Source: Cephalothrix simula (taxonomy: Eukaryota > Nemertea > Palaeonemertea > Archinemertea > Cephalotrichidae). Taken from it: 10,310 bases of DNA. The notes beneath the pieces are model-generated. The model saw only the letters and a program-made list of their open reading frames with translations. It ran no database searches and was not told where the DNA came from. Every line of letters starts with the position of its first letter. The first letter of the stretch is position 1. The stretch covers positions 1-10,310 of the forward strand of contig JAXIUW010228285.1 of assembly GCA_035591015.1 (NCBI GenBank), read 5' to 3'. Made by a program: the position numbers and the translations under genes. Positions 7,190-10,310 of this stretch are shown here, in pieces.

Positions 7190-7598
7190 GGATAAGAATA
7201 AATCAACATCTAAGTGATATTCGTAACCAGAACTCAGTTCCACGGTCGCCCAACATTTTAACAGTATTCCTCACGTTATTGATAATGATTTTAGGTTCGC
7301 CCCACTGACCCAAGTTAAAAATTCAAAATACCGAAAACATCTTGAAGCAAAACTTTTAATTAACAAATTGGACACGGGTAACTTCGGACTAAATGAAAGA
7401 ACTGATTCCATTCCCCGACAAAGTGTCACTATACCTCTTATACTGCCCTACAGCACTTCATCTGCTTCGTTAGGTCACAAAATTAGAAATTTAGCTGACA
7501 AACATAAAGTTTGCAAAGAAAACATAGTCATCGCATATTCAAAACATAAGAACTTAAAATCTATTATAGCTCAAAGCAAATTAACATGTAACGCTTAA
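7190..7598 (+). pseudogene. Penelope-like GIY-YIG remnant, right fragment
   Basis: It continues the frame left at 4818. First RIRINQHLSDIRNQNS (the GIY-YIG Arg/His helix) is read to about 7230. Then a shift of frame, consistent with one lost base, leads to VAQHFN, then HLEAKLLINKL carrying the expected catalytic Glu, then GLNER at about 7386-7400, up to the stop at 7596-7598. After GLNER the frame stays open and reads SVTIPLILPYS and IVIAYSKHKNLKSIIAQSKL. I recognise these as the segment that normally lies between reverse transcriptase and endonuclease in PLEs, upstream rather than downstream of GIY-YIG. The order is therefore odd: a permuted or tandem-derived remnant, or a related family I do not know. 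It is not functional as it stands, because of the frameshift, the split and the missing reverse transcriptase. Confidence 0.75.
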
Positions 7599-8045
7599 TT
7601 AAAATCTTTAATGTTTACAGTTTATCGCATGTCTCGTCAAAGCATGACAAACCCCACAAAATTATGCTTTGTGAAGTCCTCATTCATTCTGTACTTGAAG
7701 GCCACTAAGGCCGAGCCTATATACAGTTAGTGCCAAGTAAAATATATTTCCAAATTGCTGTGTTCGTGGATCTTTTTATTATATTCTTCTATTAGCATTC
7801 GTAAATCGAAAATTTGACAGTGTTATTCTGATTAAGGACATGTTTCTATCTGTCAGTAATAAATTTTGAAGGTCTAAATCCAACCGTTTTTTTAGATATC
7901 TGAGGTTGAAAATTGGCAAATGCACTGCAATTGCGAAGTACTAAATTACTCGATAATGGATTTAGACCTGGATGTGGGCACTTAATGTCCCAAAAAGCCC
8001 ACCCCCCGTCGGTTTCTCATATTGGGGACCACGGAACCATTTTTG
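7599..8045. other. Stretch after the PLE remnant, one short inverted repeat
   Basis: This could be 3' untranslated sequence of the PLE. It contains AGGTCTAAATCC at 7870-7881 perfectly inverted at 7958-7969, and CAAAGCAT / ATGCTTTG around 7636-7675. I looked for hammerhead ribozyme core motifs, sometimes carried by PLEs, and saw none. No gene. Confidence 0.45.
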
Positions 8046-8462
8046 GAAAGGGCATTAAAATAGAGTGAAATGGTGGAGTTTGAAATTTTGCCCCACCCAG
8101 TGGGGGGGGGGGGGTGGGGCAAAAAAATATCAAAGTATGGCTTGTAATATACCGTTAGAACGGGTTTTAAAAATGCAGATTACTCGTGACATTTGTTTTA
8201 AAATTCGACCATCGTGGCACCAGTGGCACCAACAAGGCGCCGCGCCGCCGTGACTTCAGATAATTTCAAAGTATGGCATGTAATATAACATTTTGACGGT
8301 AATTTAAAATGCTGATCAATGGTGGCATTTATTTTTTAAATTTGACCGTTCTGGGGCAAACGGGAGCGCTGGAAAGTCATTTTAATTGCACACTCGGCTG
8401 CGCCTCGTGGGTCCCACGATGGTCGAAATTCAAAATAAATGCCACGAGTAATCTGCATTTTT

Positions 8463-9087
8463 AATCAGTAATCAGATTTATTCAAACACAATCTCATAAC
8501 TGACAATTTATGTCACTGTGGCAGTATAGAAAACATGAGACATTTCCTGTTTCAATGCCCTAACTTCAATGATCAAAGAAAACGACTTCTTCAAAATTTA
8601 TTATCACTAGATATAATTGCGGAACAAGTGTTCAGAAATCCATCCCCCCGAATTGTGATGAATATTACCACAGATCTCCTTAAAAATCACAAATCCCCTC
8701 TGCGTCATCAACTTCATGTTGCAATGCAAACATATATAAATGAATGCAACCGATTTAGATAACCTTAATCATCATTTTAATATAAATTACTACCAATATT
8801 ACAAATTAGTACAGATATATATATTCTGTGTATGCTCACCCTGTATATTTGTATTTATATTATGTTTGTATATGTTTTTTTTTTCTCCGTTGTATTCTGT
8901 ATATTTTTTTTGTTGTTATTTCATTCATACTTTTTTTCTTCTTTATGTAATCATATTTTCATTTTTTGTCCGCACCTTTTGATGTACAGCAGCACAGCAC
9001 CCCTCGAGATGCACTTGATAAGCCTTGAGCTTTTTTGCAAATCGAGGTTTGTATAAATAAATAAAGTTTAAATAAATAAATAAATAA
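8463..9087 (+). mobile_element. 5'-truncated LINE (CR1/L2/Jockey-like) insertion
   Basis: The insert begins with the tail end of a non-LTR retrotransposon ORF, continues through a T-rich 3' untranslated region, and ends in a TAAA-type microsatellite tail (9054-9088). Thirteen bases, AATCTGCATTTTT, occur at 8450-8462 and again at 9088-9100, a textbook target-site duplication from target-primed reverse transcription. Deleting the insert and one duplication restores the right arm of the surrounding fold-back, which independently fixes both ends. The phrase CTTGAGC...TTTTTTGCAAA just before the tail resembles LINE 3' ends in many invertebrates. Confidence 0.88.
8472..8762 (+). pseudogene. LINE ORF2 C-terminal remnant with Cys/His motif
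   Basis: This frame is open from just after a stop at 8469-8471 to the TAA at 8760-8762. It contains LCHCGSIENMRHFLFQCPNF, the CxC...H...C cysteine motif followed by QR that ends the reverse-transcriptase ORF of CR1/Jockey-type LINEs. The remainder (about 60 residues) is a plausible C-terminal helix region ending ECNRFR. No reverse-transcriptase or endonuclease domain is present because the copy is 5' truncated at 8463. It is a dead remnant of a once-coding element. Confidence 0.82.
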
Positions 9088-9088
9088 A
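9054..9088. repeat. TAAA microsatellite tail of the LINE
   Basis: Repeating TAAA/ATAA units, with one GTTT interruption, end exactly at the right target duplication. Simple tails like this replace poly(A) in several LINE clades. Confidence 0.85.
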
Positions 9089-9334
9089 ATCTGCATTTTT
9101 GATTCCCGTAATTCTAACGGTGTATTCACAGAGCCATACTTTGAAAATATTTTATGTACACAATCGGACGGGAAAATTCGATGTGCAGAAAAACTGTACA
9201 AAAAGAGTTACCCCCATAAACTATAATTTTTTTTGGAAAGAGCATGCCTAAATAGGAAAATTGGGTTTTTTTGCCCCACCCCCTCTCCCCGGGGGTGGTG
9301 CAAAATTTAACCATTTTTCATGCACTTTCTGAAT

Positions 9335-9547
9335 ATAGGGGTCAGGGCCACGACTTCGGAGATAAGTGAGCATTTTGATATGTTCCGATCATATTATTAA
9401 AGGCACTTTTTTGCTTTTTCCATCCAATTATATAAATTCCGTAGGGGCTTCAAATGAGACATGATACATGTGGGCTACAACTATAATGGCTAATATAAGT
9501 TTTTTTCGATTTTTGACCGCATTACACACCAAAAAATATTATCTTAC
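9335..9547. other. Intron sequence next to the first SET exon, no feature seen
   Basis: Unremarkable AT-rich sequence. On the minus strand it follows the donor GTAAGAT of the first SET exon. No repeat partner was found elsewhere in the window. Confidence 0.45.
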
Positions 9548-9642
9548 CTTTCAATTCATTAACCTTCTGGACAACAAATCCTGGTGGATCTTCTTTCAAC
9601 TCAACGTATCTTTTTGCTTTTTGCAGGGGTGATTCTCGTTTC
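9548..9642 (-). CDS. SET-domain protein, internal exon (first in window)
   Basis: This 95-base exon is read on the minus strand from 9642 to 9548. The acceptor TTCTATTCTTAG ends at 9643 and the donor GTAAGAT starts at 9547. One base completes an earlier codon, then 31 codons without a stop, then one base of a Gly codon finished by the second exon. The translation is basic at first (KRESPLQKAKRYVE) and then reads EDPPGFVVQKVNELK, the strand just before the SET domain that runs into the GNGLF turn of the next exon. This pre-SET flank plus the junction GxG is typical of KMT5A/SETD8-like methyltransferases. The start codon and upstream exons lie beyond the right edge or in sequence I cannot recognise. 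Phase agreement with 2325-2460 is the main reason to pair the two. Confidence 0.82.
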
Positions 9643-10099
9643 CTAAGAATAGAATAAAGAGATTTTTATTTCATAAAATTCCGGTCCGGCCTTCTGAAAA
9701 ATGTTAAGAGGCGTTGCATATAAATTTGACCCAAGTGTAAAGTGACATCTGACATCTCACTGATTTTGCTCAAATTTCACACAATGGTTAGTCCTCTAGA
9801 GAAAATAAGATTCCCAAATTTTTAGCGCCCAAGACCCTTTGGGGCCGGCCCTAGGGCCCTCTGAAATTTTTTCAAATTTTTGCAAGTATCGAAGCCACAC
9901 AATTTCATGACGGACAGCCGCAAATAATGGCGTAGGCCTATTGACAAGGTCAAGGTCACTCGGAAAAGTGCAAATTTAGAATTTGGCCTTAGCGCAGAGC
10001 AGGGGCCAAGCGGCGCCTTGGTTTTCCCGACCCCCCGGGGCGGGGGGAGGGGCAAAAAACCATTTTTTCTCCCATTATAACTGCCTCACAGCGTTGCGC
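9643..10099. other. Upstream intron or flank, no gene recognised
   Basis: Minus strand upstream of the first SET exon. It includes an AGGTCAAGGTCA-type motif (9948-9958) and a C/G-rich block (10030-10047) ending GGGGCAAAAAACC, like the ends of the fold-backs to the left. The minus-strand ORF 9822-10055 is proline- and glycine-rich translation of this GC block and is not convincing. Confidence 0.4.
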
Positions 10100-10303
10100 T
10101 AGGCTTTCAAAAGTATGATAATCGTGTTTAGCATACCCCAAAACCCCCTCATAGCGACATTTTGACTTTGAAAATCCCGGGGGGTGGGGCAGGTACCCCC
10201 GGGATTTACAGGAAGGAATATTATTTCGGCGTTTTGAATGCTGACATCGTGTTCAGCGACCCTCAAAACCCCCCTGTAGCCAAAATTTCGAAGTTGAAAT
10301 CCC
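10100..10303. repeat. Two units of a 125-bp tandem repeat
   Basis: TCGTGTTTAGC...CAAAACCCCCTCATAGC...TTGAAAATCCC (about 10100-10178) recurs 125 bases later as TCGTGTTCAGC...CAAAACCCCCCTGTAGC...TTGAAATCCC (to 10303) with moderate divergence. The array probably continues past the right edge. The minus-strand ORF 10099-10305 spans both units but reads them in frames that do not give repeating peptides (125 is not a multiple of three), which argues against coding. Confidence 0.7.
10173..10204. repeat. GC-rich hairpin between the tandem units
   Basis: ATCCCGGGGG... pairs with ...CCCCCGGGAT around GTGGGGCAGG, a 10-to-11-bp stem. It lies in the spacer of the 125-bp repeat. Confidence 0.55.
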
Positions 10304-10310
10304 AACCACC

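Larger units (their letters stand above)
8046..9334. mobile_element. Fold-back element interrupted by a LINE
   Basis: The left arm (8046-8222) pairs with a right arm running from about 8410 to 9334 once the LINE at 8463-9087 is removed. Matched segments include CAAAGTATGGCTTGTAATATACCG with its complement near 9118-9142, and CGACCATCGTGG (about 8207-8218) with CCACGATGGTCG (about 8414-8425). GCCCCACCC/GGGTGGGGC blocks lie near 8091-8117 and 9281-9298. The left arm lacks roughly 110 bases present in the right. A second partial left-type unit sits at 8268-8345 (CAAAGTATGGCATGTAATAT). No transposase. The family is uncertain; the GGGTGGGGCAAA blocks resemble the ends of the hAT-like element at 5635. 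Confidence 0.7.
2461..9547 (-). other. Intron of the SET-domain gene, about 7.1 kb
   Basis: The donor GTAAGAT (9547-9541) follows the first exon and the acceptor ...TTTCGCAG (to 2461) precedes the second. Exon one ends with one base of a split Gly codon and exon two supplies the other two, so direct splicing keeps the frame. Nearly all the intron is transposon and repeat sequence, including nested insertions and several long inverted repeats. No additional SET exon is visible inside it on the minus strand. Confidence 0.75.

Noticed and set aside
6988-7209. 73-codon minus-strand ORF at the right end of the CACTG element as a possible transposase exon
   Set aside because: Its start is the terminal repeat itself and the rest shows no catalytic residues or family motif.
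7599-7760. Possible hammerhead ribozyme downstream of the Penelope-like remnant
   Set aside because: The conserved CTGATGA and GAAA core segments are not present on either strand.
8740-9056. Hydrophobic, Phe/Tyr-rich ORFs that look like membrane proteins
   Set aside because: They come from the T-rich 3' untranslated region of the LINE read in other frames.
9822-10305. Two minus-strand ORFs near the right edge as upstream SET-gene exons
   Set aside because: They translate GC-rich repeat blocks and a non-triplet tandem repeat, with no convincing splice sites or homology.
1-10310. CRISPR array, rRNA or tRNA genes, bacterial promoters or terminators
   Set aside because: No regularly spaced identical repeats, no rRNA or tRNA signatures; the hairpins seen belong to eukaryotic mobile elements.

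Overview
The window is non-coding-rich eukaryotic nuclear DNA from an animal. It contains no bacterial-style gene. The spliced SET-domain exons, the Penelope-like and LINE retroelement remnants, and the many fold-back DNA transposons suggest a marine invertebrate. The TAGGCCTA-rich repeats and the SET family hint at a deuterostome invertebrate or lophotrochozoan, but this assignment is a guess.

The only host gene I can support lies on the minus strand. Two exons with good splice sites, at 9642-9548 (first) and 2460-2325 (second), join in matching phase. Together they encode the N-terminal part of a SET (lysine methyltransferase) domain of the KMT5A/SETD8-like type. The catalytic C-terminal half must lie beyond the left edge and the start of the protein beyond the right edge. 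The roughly 7.1 kb between the exons is one intron, and almost all recognisable structure in the window is mobile DNA packed into it.

From left to right: 1-166, small nested hairpins; 171-587, a fold-back element with arms of about 177 bp; 997-1293, two direct repeat units; 1710-1919, a weak fold-back; 2325-2460, the second SET exon; 2638-3318, short inverted and direct repeats; 3331-3990, a degenerate repeat of about 180 bp period; 4131-4534, a fold-back with arms of about 190 bp; 4749-7598, a Penelope-like GIY-YIG coding remnant split in two by a 2.37 kb DNA transposon (4819-7185) with perfect 60-bp ends and a GTTA duplication. That transposon itself holds a 1-kb hAT-like fold-back (5635-6640). 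Then 8046-9334, another fold-back whose right arm was hit by a 5'-truncated LINE (8463-9087) with a 13-bp target duplication; 9548-9642, the first SET exon; and 10100-10303, a 125-bp tandem repeat.

The nesting gives a relative history. The Penelope-like element arrived first, the CACTG-ended transposon jumped into its endonuclease domain, and the hAT-like element jumped into that. A separate fold-back was later hit by the LINE. Transcribed as part of the SET pre-mRNA, the intron would form several long double-stranded hairpins.
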